39,179 nucleotides of DNA, from NCBI GenBank assembly GCA_903872345.1, contig CAIQKM010000002.1, positions 1-39,179 of the forward strand, read 5' to 3'. Origin of the DNA: an uncultured Verrucomicrobia subdivision 3 bacterium. Its GTDB lineage: Bacteria > Verrucomicrobiota > Verrucomicrobiia > Limisphaerales > UBA11358. The position numbers and the translations under genes are program-made. This document shows positions 17,751-26,739 of this stretch, in pieces. The notes under the pieces were generated by a model. The model made no database searches and was not told the origin of the DNA. It saw nothing but the letters and a program-made list of their open reading frames with translations. Each line of letters opens with the position of its first letter. The stretch's first letter is position 1.

Positions 17751-20000
17751 TTATTGTTTAATGCGATAGAATTTCGCAGATCCACTGGCTGTCAGCGTCG
17801 CTTGGAAATTCCCTCCGCCTAGGGAGGTGACCGTGGCCGCCGTCGTCGCAAAACTACCATTTGCGGCCGCAGAGCTGACGACCGAATAAGTGGAGCCCGA
17901 CGCGGCGGGAGCACCCTTAAAGGTGATCGTCACCGTGCCGCCGGTGATTGAAATGCCAGTGATGGTAGGCGGTGCCGGCAAATATCCCAACTGTCCCAGA
18001 CTGGGCGTAACCAGACCGGCGGACACTTGTACTTCATCAATGGCGCCCATGAAGTTGCGGTTATCGTCGCCCCAGGGATAGCGATAACGGCCAACAAACA
18101 GGTTGCCTTCAAAATAGTTGGGCAACGGACCATAGCCAACCGGCAATAAAACGGTCGCATTGGTGCCACTATTATCCGAGTTCGCCACGTGCAGGCTGAT
18201 CGTGTTGCCGATGGAATCATATTGGGCAAGCACATAATGCCAGTTGCCATCGGCGTAGTTTGCGTTCGTCAAAACCACCGATTGCACAGCGGGGTTGTTG
18301 AAGTCTTCATAACTATTGCCCGTCGCGGCGACGGAATAGTTGTTAATGTTGAAGGTCAGCGCGCCCGGCCCAGCCTGGTTCACATTGACACCGTAGCGGA
18401 AGGTGTTGCCACCATCCGTGCCCTGGCAAACCAGTTCCATGGTGCCGCCGGCGCTTTGATCGCCATAGGTGCGGAAGAACAACTCCAGCGAGAACGAGGT
18501 CTGGAAATCAAAAACGTCCGGTCCCGCCGGATAGAAGACCACCCCATCGTTACCAGCCAGGTAGCCTGAATCGAAGGCATTGGTGCCGGCGTTATTTCCG
18601 TTAATAAACATCGTGGTCGGCGGCACGCTGTTGGTCAACGGGATCTCCCCGTTGCCGCCGATGCCACTGACATTGGGCGAATTATTGAAGGTGATCAGAT
18701 CGTAAGCATTCAAGTACGCCGGCGTCAGATCATCCACCGTGGCTTGCGGAAAAGTGTTGGCCTCGGTGAAGTTGAAACCCCAACGGGCTAGGGTCACCAC
18801 CGGCTCGCCAATCACCACCATCGGGGCGCTCGTTGCCGAGATGCCGCCGCAGGGAGTGGTGGCCACCAGCGTATAGCTGCCGGAATTGGCCAGCGTGACC
18901 GGGTACACCGACAAGTTGAGATTGGTCTGACCCGCGACATTAAGACCATTCAACTGCCATTGCAACTGCAGCGGTCCACCCGTAACGGTCACGGGTTGGT
19001 ACGCGGGCGATAGGTTTAAGGCGGCGCCCACATTTACCGTATTGGTGGTGGGAGAATTGGCAAACACCGGATTCACACAACTCGTTACGTTCGCCAACAG
19101 CTTGCTCGCGGGCAGCGATGCCTGAGAGAAGCGAATTTGATTAATTTTGCCCAGGAAGGGAGTGCCGCCGCCTTCGTCATTGGCCACAATGAAATTCCCC
19201 CCGGCCGGATTGCCGGGATTTAAGGGTGCTCCCAGATAGGAAGATGTTTCCGCAGTCGAGCCGTCTTGGTTTACCACCAGCATATCCATCGTCAGCGTGG
19301 AGTAATTCCAACGGCAGGCAACGTAATGCCATTGACCGTCATCGAAGCGATGACCGCCATTCTGGGCGGCTGTGATCCGGACGGTCGGGAATGTCACCAC
19401 GTTCCAGCTCCAAAACAAAAGGCTGCCGATGTCATTGGTATTATAGGCGGCGCTTTCGTTCAGTTGCAGTTCTCCGTAGGCGGAAGTTTGGTGGTTCCAA
19501 ATCAGCGTCTGTTTTACCGTGCCCAAAGTCGGGTCGTTGGTGGTGTCCGTCTTGAAGAAGACTTCCTCGGTAAAATTCTTCGGAATCCAATCATTGCCGG
19601 ACACCGTGGGATCGGCAAAAATTTCTGCGCCACCAGGGCCATCAATACCGCTGTCCCACGAAGCCGAACCCGCGCTAAACCCGCCGCTAAACATGCTGCT
19701 TGGAGGAACATCAGTCGGAAAGGAGGTCACTGAACCGACGGCTTCCAAGTTATCCACCGAAGCCGGAATACCCATGGTCGAGGCGGTTCCATTGGACATG
19801 CCCTGACCTAGGTTGGTGGCCAAATCCAAAACACCAACGCCGGAAATGGATTCAACGACCGGTGCCGTTGCGCCAAATTTCCAATAGGCAATGGTGTTGG
19901 TGCTGGTGTCTTCTTCATCTGCCCAAGCGTACCCCAGCGCTCCAAAGATGAGCGTGGAAGCCAGCATGGTTGTCTCTAGGTATTTAGTTTTCGTTTTCAT
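17751..20000 (-). CDS. Secreted double-LamG protein
   Basis: A 749-residue non-catalytic surface protein. Signal peptide: residues about 1-28 ([16 protein letters not shown]). Two LamG-type jelly-roll modules, about 35-310 and 400-660, flank an Ig-like domain (315-395, with [17 protein letters not shown]). A C-terminal tail follows with the FYRI ending common in this phylum. Both LamG modules share landmarks with the LamG modules of the GH32 enzymes downstream: an AYWKF/ARWGF opening, PPSSMF or [19 protein letters not shown] or LELFFRT, and IDEVQVSAG. This suggests a common binding target, plausibly fructan or a surface glycan. It heads the minus-strand gene row, facing the divergent GntR-LacI regulator across a 482-nt gap with a candidate operator. 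It may therefore be the first gene of the regulated unit. Confidence 0.85.
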   Translation of the reverse strand: MKTKTKYLETTMLASTLIFGALGYAWADEEDTSTNTIAYWKFGATAPVVESISGVGVLDLATNLGQGMSNGTASTMGIPASVDNLEAVGSVTSFPTDVPPSSMFSGGFSAGSASWDSGIDGPGGAEIFADPTVSGNDWIPKNFTEEVFFKTDTTNDPTLGTVKQTLIWNHQTSAYGELQLNESAAYNTNDIGSLLFWSWNVVTFPTVRITAAQNGGHRFDDGQWHYVACRWNYSTLTMDMLVVNQDGSTAETSSYLGAPLNPGNPAGGNFIVANDEGGGTPFLGKINQIRFSQASLPASKLLANVTSCVNPVFANSPTTNTVNVGAALNLSPAYQPVTVTGGPLQLQWQLNGLNVAGQTNLNLSVYPVTLANSGSYTLVATTPCGGISATSAPMVVIGEPVVTLARWGFNFTEANTFPQATVDDLTPAYLNAYDLITFNNSPNVSGIGGNGEIPLTNSVPPTTMFINGNNAGTNAFDSGYLAGNDGVVFYPAGPDVFDFQTSFSLELFFRTYGDQSAGGTMELVCQGTDGGNTFRYGVNVNQAGPGALTFNINNYSVAATGNSYEDFNNPAVQSVVLTNANYADGNWHYVLAQYDSIGNTISLHVANSDNSGTNATVLLPVGYGPLPNYFEGNLFVGRYRYPWGDDNRNFMGAIDEVQVSAGLVTPSLGQLGYLPAPPTITGISITGGTVTITFKGAPAASGSTYSVVSSAAANGSFATTAATVTSLGGGNFQATLTASGSAKFYRIKQ

Positions 20001-20482
20001 TTTAAGGTTGATCGACTTGCCTGTTTTTTCCCATCCAACTTAAGAAATGGAACGGAAGGACTCCGTAAAATTTCTTTTTGGCTCTTCATCGCAGCTCTCG
20101 CCGCGTCAATGAACCGGATACAACATAGTCGCTGGGTGTGCTTCCTTTTTACCTTTGGACCGCCGAAGATACAAATGCAGACTAGACAGAATATTCGTTT
20201 CCTGTAATTACATATTAAAAGCCTGTAACTACTAATTTATACATTGTGCTATTACACAGAAATAAGGGAAATTCATGCAAGAAACACTGGTTTGTTAGCC
20301 TATTATCAAAGAAAACGGCCTTTTTTACTGATTCTAACAAAAAACAACCAAGTTAACGCCTTCGCCATTCCATCCCGTATTATGGAATTGAGGCAAATGA
20401 GGCTAGACAGCGCCATAGCCGGCTGGTACAAACTCAGAGGAAGCTGTCAGCACAGGAATCCAAGCCAAACGAATAATAGCTC
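20001..20482. promoter_or_regulatory. Divergent promoter region of the fructan block
   Basis: This 482-nt gap separates the minus-strand LamG/transport/GH32 row from the plus-strand regulator. It is markedly AT-rich from about 20190 to 20360, unlike its flanks, and holds the palindromes listed at 20203-20258. No open frame of convincing character is present. I could not fix -35/-10 boxes with confidence on either strand. Confidence 0.5.
20203..20258. promoter_or_regulatory. Candidate operators for the GntR-LacI regulator
   Basis: TGTAATTACA at 20203-20212 is a perfect 10-bp palindrome of the form GT-N4-AC, which fits the general GntR operator pattern. A half-site, CCTGTAAC, follows at 20222-20229. 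A third, looser palindrome, TGTGCTATTACACA (20245-20258), has TGTG/CACA arms. The cluster lies about 200-255 nt upstream of both divergent genes. Binding by the neighbouring regulator is inference. Confidence 0.45.
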
Positions 20483-21619
20483 ATGAAAGCCAAACCCAAG
20501 CACAATGAAATTAGCGGATATCTGGAAACGGAAATTGCCGCCGGGCGGTACCGGGATGGTGATCGCCTGCCCAGTGAGGCGCAATTGGTTAAGAAGTTTG
20601 GCGTTTCCCGGCCCACCGTCGCGCGGGCTTTGCGCGACTTGGAAGTGAAAGGGCTGATCAATCGTCGGGCTGGATCCGGCACTTACGTCAATACCAACCA
20701 TCAGCGGGACAACTCGGCGCGGATATTGGGCCTGTTGGTACCGGGGCTGGCAAGTACGGAAATATTCCAGATTATCTGCGGAGAAATCGCAAGTCTGGCG
20801 CGCGTAAATGATTACGGCCTTCTCTGGGGCGGTTCCACCAATCCGCGGGCGGACACCGATGCCAGCCTGAAACATGCGGAGGAGATTTGCAAACAGTTCA
20901 TTGAGCGCAAGGTGAGCGGTGTGTTTTTTGCTCCGGCCGAACTCCAGCCCGGCCAGGAAGCGGCCAACACTCGGCTGGCGGAATCACTGCGCGAGGCCGG
21001 CATCCCTGCCGTGCTAATTGACCGGGACCTGCTGAATTTCCCGGAACGCAGTGATTTCGACATGGTGGGGATTGACAATATGACCGGCGGTTACCTGCTG
21101 GCCGAACACCTCATCAAGCTCGGCTGCGAACGCATCTTTTTTGTAGCCCGACCGCTGTCCGCCGCCACCGTAAATGCCCGGATCGCCGGTATTCGTGAGG
21201 CGTTTGTTCGCAACCGCATCGAACCGCCGGCCGGCTGGGTGCGCACGGGCGATCCTTCCGACCTGAAGTTTGTCCGTTCACTGGTGGCCGGGCGACTGGC
21301 GGATGCCTTCATTTGCGCCAATGATGACACCGCCGCCGTCCTGCTCCGATCCTTGGAATCAGAAGGAGTTCACGTGCCGCACGACGTACGCGTGGTGGGG
21401 TTTGACGATGTCAAATATGCCACGCTCGTTTCCGTTCCGCTGACGACTATTCACCAGCCTTGCCGGGACATCGCCATTATCGCCTTTCAGACCATGATCC
21501 GGCGTTTGGCCGAACCGTTGCTGCCCATCCAAAGTATCGCCCTGCGCCCCCGATTGGTGGTTCGCGAATCGTGCGGGGCCTATCTGCCGCGCATCAAAGG
21601 GACGAAATCTGGGTCGTGA
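20483..21619 (+). CDS. GntR-LacI chimeric transcription regulator (AraR-like)
   Basis: A 378-residue cytoplasmic regulator that combines an N-terminal GntR winged helix-turn-helix (about residues 8-72, with LPSEAQLVKKFGVSRPTVARALRDL broken here as its core helix pair and the wing GLINRRAGSGTYV) with a LacI/periplasmic-binding-protein-type sensor (about 80-365, including VSGVFFAPAEL, PAVLIDRD, VGIDNMTGGYLLAEHL, AFICANDDTAA and VRVVGFDDVKYATL). This layout is known from AraR of Bacillus, where sugar binding releases the repressor. Here the divergent row of fructan genes suggests fructose or a fructo-oligosaccharide as the ligand. Repression with self-control through the palindromes in the intergenic gap is the simplest model. 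Its 3' end lies 10 nt from that of the convergent DUF4432 gene, with no room for a terminator. Confidence 0.88.
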   Translation: MKAKPKHNEISGYLETEIAAGRYRDGDRLPSEAQLVKKFGVSRPTVARALRDLEVKGLINRRAGSGTYVNTNHQRDNSARILGLLVPGLASTEIFQIICGEIASLARVNDYGLLWGGSTNPRADTDASLKHAEEICKQFIERKVSGVFFAPAELQPGQEAANTRLAESLREAGIPAVLIDRDLLNFPERSDFDMVGIDNMTGGYLLAEHLIKLGCERIFFVARPLSAATVNARIAGIREAFVRNRIEPPAGWVRTGDPSDLKFVRSLVAGRLADAFICANDDTAAVLLRSLESEGVHVPHDVRVVGFDDVKYATLVSVPLTTIHQPCRDIAIIAFQTMIRRLAEPLLPIQSIALRPRLVVRESCGAYLPRIKGTKSGS

Positions 21620-21629
21620 CCAGATGCAG

Positions 21630-22853
21630 CTAGGTGGATGTCGTCTCCGCCCGAGCCTCTCCCTGAATCCTCTGAATGCGTCGGTCGGCTTCAGCCACAC
21701 TGGCTTGGTCGGCATATATCGCCACCTCCAAAGTAAACCGACGGGAGGCCTGCGGACCGAGCTTTGGTACCCGGCCAGCCAATCGTTCCAGCCGGCGGGT
21801 CGCGGGAAAACCCGTTCCGGGTTCCAGCCCGGTTACATAGCCTTCCGCTTCACTGGCCAGATTTTTCCAAAGGGTAACATAAGGAAGCTGATCCACCGGG
21901 AAGGCCAGCGAGACCGCCCGGTCCGCCCGGGCATTTTGCAACATGATCATGGTTTGCCCCTCCTGATCCGCCAATGGTTGTAAACAATAGACCTGTTCGA
22001 CAAATCCTTCCTGAGGCCCGGCAAACTTATCATACGCATTGACATCCCGGGCTGCATGAGCATTAAACGGTGTGACTTGTTTAACCGCCCCCACAAATCG
22101 CGCTCCCGCTTCCAGCAACGGCGGACCGAAGTTTGCGTGGTAAATGATTTGAAATTCCTGGTCACGAGCCCCGTGGTTGGTTACCTGATCGTCCACCCTG
22201 AAAGAGTTGGAGCCGATTTCCGTGGAAATGTCTGTCCAGAGTTCCAACTGGGGGCCGTGAAACATTCGTTCATCAACCCGCCCCCGAACATGGATGCGGG
22301 GCGGCGGTCCGGCCTCAATATGCACCTCCACTTCGGAAGCCGGCAGATTGCCAATCTTGCCGTGCAACGTGAGATCCATTTCAACTTCATCCCCAACATT
22401 ATTACGAAAGGTGTCCCGCCCCGGATGCCCGGCCCATTCGAGGCCGCAACGGACTAGGCATTCGTTGAAACCTTCCAGCCAGCCCAGTCCACCCCGGCTC
22501 TGCAAATTGATGAACAGGGGATGCACCACCTCTTTGACCGGCGAATCCCAGCCTAGCCGGACATCGCCTGACTCAACTTTTAAAACACTCATGCCGCGCG
22601 AAGGGATAACGATAAAACGCATTTGTCCGTTATCCACTTCAATCACATCCACTCCCTGCTGCCGGCCACCGCAGAGAGTATATTTGCGCACGGACCAAGA
22701 AGACTTGGTCGCCAAAGGCAGCTCCTGATGATTGATGCTCCACGATTCGCAGCACAATCCGGTAGCTGCACTGGTCAACACCCGGCGAAATACTGTTGCC
22801 ATTTCAGTGGCGGATAACGCGGCATTAGGAACAGCCTCATCAATAATTTTCAT
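21630..22853 (-). CDS. DUF4432 aldose-1-epimerase-like protein
   Basis: A 407-residue protein of the galactose mutarotase-like beta-sandwich superfamily, DUF4432 type. Recognisable parts are [21 protein letters not shown], then [28 protein letters not shown] in the centre, and [19 protein letters not shown] with its histidine in the usual place for this fold, followed by [23 protein letters not shown] near the end. There is no signal peptide, so it is probably cytoplasmic. It may interconvert sugar anomers or act on a modified sugar; the substrates of DUF4432 are not settled as far as I know. It stands alone on the minus strand, convergent with the regulator and about 100 nt from the recombinase relic. 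A link to fructan metabolism is plausible from position only. Confidence 0.82.
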   Translation of the reverse strand: MKIIDEAVPNAALSATEMATVFRRVLTSAATGLCCESWSINHQELPLATKSSWSVRKYTLCGGRQQGVDVIEVDNGQMRFIVIPSRGMSVLKVESGDVRLGWDSPVKEVVHPLFINLQSRGGLGWLEGFNECLVRCGLEWAGHPGRDTFRNNVGDEVEMDLTLHGKIGNLPASEVEVHIEAGPPPRIHVRGRVDERMFHGPQLELWTDISTEIGSNSFRVDDQVTNHGARDQEFQIIYHANFGPPLLEAGARFVGAVKQVTPFNAHAARDVNAYDKFAGPQEGFVEQVYCLQPLADQEGQTMIMLQNARADRAVSLAFPVDQLPYVTLWKNLASEAEGYVTGLEPGTGFPATRRLERLAGRVPKLGPQASRRFTLEVAIYADQASVAEADRRIQRIQGEARAETTST

Positions 22854-22950
22854 AAACTATGACAGTAAAATCACCACCATCTAACTCAATGTCCACTCTA
22901 AACTTCTTCCCCCAAATTGCACCACTAAGCACCTGAGCACTTGCAGGTCC

Positions 22951-23765
22951 TTATTGAGATGTGCGTTCATATTCCTCCAATGACGGCAATTTCATTTGCG
23001 CATTTTTGGCGTAAGCCCGGTGGACGGCTTTGCTGTTGTGGCCGAGTGCCTCTTGGGCAAACCGTTCGGGGTAGCCGGCGACCTTGGCTCGTTCGGCCCA
23101 AGCATAGCGATAGCTGTGTAAAGAGATTCCGGTGATCCCTAAACCCGTGCAGCGTTGTTTGAATTCCGTCGCCCGGTCCCCGGAGCGCACCGTGGCCAGA
23201 TAGGGAAAGAGCATGCCTGCACTGGGCAGGTCCTTCAAAATTTCCAAGACCGTTGGCCCCAGATGGACAACCACCGGCACCCCGGTCTTTTTCCGGAAAA
23301 AGCTGATGGTGCTGTTGGCCCAATCCACATCTTCAGCGCGAAGGACCGCAATGTCACCCTGACTGGCCCCCAATGCCAGTAGAGTTGGTAGAAATCCCTG
23401 CGTTCACGGTTGGCTTCATGGGCGATGATCGCTTGATGCTCCGCCAGGGTGATAGCGCGCTTAATTTTGTATTCCACCGGCGGCCATTGCTTTTTGGGGA
23501 TGACCGGCCAGGGCAGCCAGTTCATATCCATGCAAAAGTTGTGCAGCTTGCGTAAATGCACATTGGTGGACACGGTGCCTTTTTCCAGTGCCGCGCGCAG
23601 TTGTTCGGCTTGGGTTTCCAGCAAGGGCAGGGTGCGGATGGCATCGAAGGCCTTGTCCTTGATGGCGGTTTGCCAGCGTTGCAGGGTGGCCCCCTTCTTA
23701 AACTTCAGGATTTCCTCCATGACGTGCTGCCAATTCCGTTTGGCCACTTGCGGATCGACGGCCAT
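22951..23765 (-). pseudogene. Tyrosine recombinase (integrase), truncated and frameshifted
   Basis: Two overlapping frames together spell most of a phage-type integrase. The N-terminal half (from 23765) reads through a core-binding helical part with the segment TVSTNVHLRKLHNFCMDMNW to HEANRERRDFYQLYWHW. The frame is then lost at a run of five C's (23367-23371 on the plus strand). The second frame continues GASQGDIAVLRAEDVDW and contains the catalytic box LHSYRYAWAERA, then EALGHNSKAVHRAYAK with the H and the tyrosine. One extra base in the homopolymer would rejoin them. The usual first catalytic arginine (GxRxxE) reads GASQGD, as in some integrases of this phylum. Upstream of 23765 a TAA at 23786-23784 closes the frame, and the normal N-terminal arm-binding domain is absent. 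It lies 122 nt from the 3' end of tRNA-Cys, a classic integration position. A sequencing error could explain the frameshift, but not the missing N-terminus. Confidence 0.82.
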
Positions 23766-23886
23766 CAGGTAGGCGCGGGCGATTTATAGTTCCAGAATAG
23801 TGCCATAATAGTCATTTTACTGGAGCTTTTACTGGAGGTGAGCCTGCCGACGTTGTGTAAACCATTGCCGCACAAGCGGATTGATT

Positions 23887-23961
23887 TGGAGGCGAGGGTC
23901 GGAATCGAACCGACGGATGAGGCTTTTGCAGAGCCCTGCCTTACCACTTGGCTACCCCGCC
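23887..23961 (-). tRNA. tRNA-Cys (anticodon GCA)
   Basis: The minus strand folds into a full cloverleaf. Acceptor GGCGGGG (from 23961) pairs with CCTCGCC (ending 23891). The D-arm region is GCCAAGTGGTAAGGC. Anticodon stem GGGCT/AGCCT encloses loop CTGCAAA, so the anticodon is GCA. The T arm carries GGTTCGATTCC. The discriminator is U, as expected for tRNA-Cys, and CCA is encoded at 23889-23887. It delivers cysteine in translation. Its 3' end faces the recombinase relic, so it is probably the attachment site of a lost or decayed integrative element. No second copy of the tRNA 3' end was seen elsewhere in the window by eye. Confidence 0.95.
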
Positions 23962-24076
23962 TAAGGGGACGTGAAGAATAATTTCATTTGGCCCAGGGTG
24001 CAAGCCGAATTCATCACAAATCAAAGACAGATTGGGTTCCAATTGGCGGTACGGTGATGCTTCAACTTACGGTCGT

Positions 24077-25180
24077 TCAACGCTTATACCCCAGTTTCAC
24101 GCGGTGTTTCCAGAGGTCGCGAGGTTGAAAGATGCCCAGCGGCGTGATGATGCCGGTGATGAGTTCTGCCGGGGTCACGTCGAAGCCGGGGTTGCGGGCA
24201 GGGCTGGTGGGGTTGGCAACGCGAATGTATTCACGCTGGCCCCGGGGATTAATGCCCCAAGCGCCGAGGACTTCGTGTTCGTGGCGTTCTTCGATGGGGA
24301 TGTCGAAGCCGCGTTTCAGGTTCCAATCTATGGTGGACAGCGGGATGGCAACGTAAAAGGGAATGCGGTGCCGGCGGGCGAGCACGGCTTTGGTGTAGGT
24401 GCCGATCTTGTTGGCAACTTCGCCGGTGCGGCCGAGGACGCGGTCGCTGCCGACGATGACGAGGTCGATCTCGCCGCGCTGCATGAGGTGGCCGGCGGCG
24501 TTGTCGGCGATGATGTGATGAGGAATTTTTTGCTGCGCGAGTTCCCAAGCGGTGAGGGTGGCACCCTGGGAGCGGGGGCGGGTTTCGTCGCAAAAGACGT
24601 GGAATTTTTTGCCGGCGGCCTGGGCGGCGTAGAGGGGGGCGGTGGCGGTGCCAATATCGACAAAGGCGAGCCAGCCGGCGTTGCAATGGGTGAGCACGCG
24701 CATGCCGTTGCGGATGAGTTTCGCGCCGTGACGGCCGATGGCTTCGCAATGGGCCACGTCGTCGTGGGCAAATTCCTCGGCGGCGGCCAGGGCGAGGGCT
24801 TGCTGCTCGGCTACGGTTTCGCCTCGGGCCATCTCGAGCAATACGCCGTTCATGGCGTTGACGGGGTCAACTGCGGTGGGGCGGGCATCCTTGAGGGTTT
24901 GGTACACCTGCCGGGTATGGTCGGAAAATTGGGCGAGGCTGGTGCCGCGAAAGGCGCGCACGCCCTGGGCGAGCCCGTAGGCGGCGGTGGCACCGATGGC
25001 GCCGGCGCCGCGGACGATCATGTCGGTGATGGCGCGGGCGGTTTCGCGGAAATTTTTGGTGGCAACGATTTTGAACTCGTGCGGGAGGAGTCTCTGCTCG
25101 ATCAACAGGACGGAGTTGGACGAGACATCAAAGGCGACGGTACGGTTATGTTCCGTCCGTCCATGGACGGTGACATTCAT
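24077..25180 (-). CDS. mtnA: S-methyl-5-thioribose-1-phosphate isomerase
   Basis: A 367-residue cytoplasmic enzyme that converts methylthioribose 1-phosphate to methylthioribulose 1-phosphate in the methionine salvage pathway (EC 5.3.1.23). Conserved family blocks are RGAGAIGATAAYG, RPTAVDPVNAMN, LTHCNAGWLA with the catalytic cysteine C166, CDETRPRSQGATLTAWEL, VGSDRVLGRTGEVANKIGTY with the catalytic aspartate D246, and NPGFDVTPAELITGIITPLG at the C-terminus. Length and motif order match MtnA rather than the related eIF2B-type regulatory subunits. No other methionine salvage gene is in view. The start lies 21 nt after the stop of the TPR gene, so the two are probably co-transcribed. A very long open frame on the opposite strand here (24032-25726) is a composition artefact. 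Confidence 0.95.
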   Translation of the reverse strand: MNVTVHGRTEHNRTVAFDVSSNSVLLIEQRLLPHEFKIVATKNFRETARAITDMIVRGAGAIGATAAYGLAQGVRAFRGTSLAQFSDHTRQVYQTLKDARPTAVDPVNAMNGVLLEMARGETVAEQQALALAAAEEFAHDDVAHCEAIGRHGAKLIRNGMRVLTHCNAGWLAFVDIGTATAPLYAAQAAGKKFHVFCDETRPRSQGATLTAWELAQQKIPHHIIADNAAGHLMQRGEIDLVIVGSDRVLGRTGEVANKIGTYTKAVLARRHRIPFYVAIPLSTIDWNLKRGFDIPIEERHEHEVLGAWGINPRGQREYIRVANPTSPARNPGFDVTPAELITGIITPLGIFQPRDLWKHRVKLGYKR

Positions 25181-25201
25181 GATTTAACAGGCTTCGCCCG
25201 A

Positions 25202-25618
25202 TTATCGGGCATCGTTTTTGAGGCGCAGGATTTTTTCCTTCATCTCCTGGTATTCCGGCTGGGCGCGAAGTTTCTTGAGGTCGGGATCTTTCACGAGCCA
25301 GGTGAAGTCACGGTAGCCGAGCTCGAGCGCGCGGTCCAGGGCTTGGAAGGCGGCCTCAAATTTGTCGGTGAGGGAATAGCTGCACGCGAGATTGTAAAAA
25401 ACGATGGGGCTGTCGGGCATCAGCTTGGCGAGCTGTTCGTCCACTTGCAGGCCGTCCACGAAACGGCCGCGCTGGGTATAATGATCGCCGAGGAGTTGGA
25501 GGGCGTCCACATAGGCGGGATCACGGCGCAAGATTCCCTCCATGAATTCAATCTTGGTATCAAGGTCGCGCTGTTCGGCGCGGTTGACCTTTTTGCGGCT
25601 GTTGTTTTTAGTCGGCAT
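25202..25618 (-). CDS. Small tetratricopeptide-repeat protein
   Basis: A protein of about 138 residues. The start at 25618-25616 (MPTKNNSRKKVNRAEQRDLD) is preferred over one 12 codons upstream because the extra residues (MFAPVGKNHGCC) look unlike coding sequence; neither has a clear ribosome-binding site. The basic N-terminus is followed by TPR-like helical pairs: ILRRDPAYVDALQLLGDHYTQRG, then KLMPDSPIVFYNLACSYSLTD and FEAAFQALDRALELGYRD, given here as pieces. It ends with the WLVKDPDLKKLRAQPEYQEM pattern common in small TPR proteins of this phylum. TPRs usually mediate protein contacts, and no partner is evident. It precedes mtnA by 21 nt, and its promoter region is shared with the divergent hpnA. 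Confidence 0.8.
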   Translation of the reverse strand: MPTKNNSRKKVNRAEQRDLDTKIEFMEGILRRDPAYVDALQLLGDHYTQRGRFVDGLQVDEQLAKLMPDSPIVFYNLACSYSLTDKFEAAFQALDRALELGYRDFTWLVKDPDLKKLRAQPEYQEMKEKILRLKNDAR

Positions 25619-25722
25619 ACAACAGCCGTGATTTTTTCCGACCGGGGCGAACAAGTCAAGCCGTCGGCGGACATAAATAAGGGTGGAGTCCGGCCATGGT
25701 TCCCCCTTAAATTGGAGGCAGA

Positions 25723-26739
25723 ATGAATTGTTTTGTCACCGGGGCGTCCGGTTTTATTGGTGCGAACCTTGTGCATGAACTGGTTGCCCGCGGGCATCGG
25801 GTGAAGGTGCTGTTGCGCCGGGGGGCGGATGAGCGCGGGCTGGCGGGAGTGCCGTTTGAACGGGTGGCCGGCGGACTGGAGGACAAATCAGCGCTGCAGC
25901 GGGGGTTGGCGGGTTGCGACTGGTGTTTTCACATGGCGGCGAGCTATCAGCTTTGGCTGCGGGATTATGCGCCGATGTACGCGGCGAATGTGGATGGCAC
26001 GCGGAACGTGATTGAGGCGGCGCAGGCGGCGGGTTGCTCACGGATCGTTTATACGAGCACGGTGGGGTGCATCGGGTTGCCAAAACTGCTGGATGGCCGG
26101 ATCGTGCCGACAGATGAGGATACGCCGGTTTCGGAGGCGCAGATGAGCAATCATTACAAGCGCTCGAAGTGGCAGGCGGAGGTGGTGGCGCGGGAACTGG
26201 CGGCGGCGGGCGCGCCGGTGGTGATTGTGAATCCGTCCGCACCGGTGGGGCCGCGGGATGTGAAGCCGACCCCGACGGGGCAGATCATAGTAGATTTTCT
26301 GAACCTCAAGCTGCCGGCCTTTCTGGATACGGGCCTGAACTGGGTGCATGTGCGGGATGTGGCGGTCGGTCATATCTTGGCGGCGGAAAAGGGCAGGGTG
26401 GGGGAACGGTATATTTTGGGCAATGCCCTTGGCAACTGGACCATGGAACAGACCTTGGCCGAGCTGGCCCGCATAGCCATGGTGCCGGCCCCGAAGATGA
26501 AGGTTCCCTACTGGGCCGCCTTGGCGGCGGCGCATGTGAATGAAGCGGTGTCCGGAATCACCGGCAATCCTCCGAAAGCGCCGCTGGCGGGAGTGCGCAT
26601 GGCCAAGTACAAGATGTGGTTCAATCCGGCGAAGGCGATCCGGGAATTGGGACTGCCGCAGACACCGCCGCAACAGGCGTTTACCGACGCGGTGACCTGG
26701 TTTCGGGCGAACGGGTTTGTGGCGAAGGTCAGGAGGTAA
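25723..26739 (+). CDS. hpnA: Hopanoid-associated sugar epimerase/dehydratase
   Basis: A 338-residue extended short-chain dehydrogenase of the HpnA family. The N-terminal nucleotide-binding loop is TGASGFIGANLVHEL; the catalytic pair is Y145 and K149 in SNHYKRSKWQAE. The stretch NPSAPVGPRDVKPTPTGQII is typical of HpnA, as is the following LDTGLNWVHVRDVAVGHILA part and GERYILG. HpnA proteins accompany hopanoid synthesis and squalene or carotenoid pathways, probably acting on an NDP- or lipid-linked sugar; the exact reaction is not firmly known. The start is fixed by a good Shine-Dalgarno sequence, GGAGG at 25714-25718, four bases before the ATG. No other hopanoid gene is in view. It is divergent from the TPR/mtnA pair, with about 100 nt between. 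Confidence 0.88.
   Translation: MNCFVTGASGFIGANLVHELVARGHRVKVLLRRGADERGLAGVPFERVAGGLEDKSALQRGLAGCDWCFHMAASYQLWLRDYAPMYAANVDGTRNVIEAAQAAGCSRIVYTSTVGCIGLPKLLDGRIVPTDEDTPVSEAQMSNHYKRSKWQAEVVARELAAAGAPVVIVNPSAPVGPRDVKPTPTGQIIVDFLNLKLPAFLDTGLNWVHVRDVAVGHILAAEKGRVGERYILGNALGNWTMEQTLAELARIAMVPAPKMKVPYWAALAAAHVNEAVSGITGNPPKAPLAGVRMAKYKMWFNPAKAIRELGLPQTPPQQAFTDAVTWFRANGFVAKVRR

Noticed and set aside
25157..25170. Perfect 14-bp palindrome CCGTCCATGGACGG
   Set aside because: It lies within the first codons of mtnA, where it follows from the codons used. A regulatory role is possible, but nothing else supports it.
24032..25726. A 564-codon open frame on the plus strand
   Set aside because: It is antisense to mtnA and the TPR gene, is extremely rich in Gly, Ala and Val, and has no domain. 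The minus-strand genes have clear family motifs.
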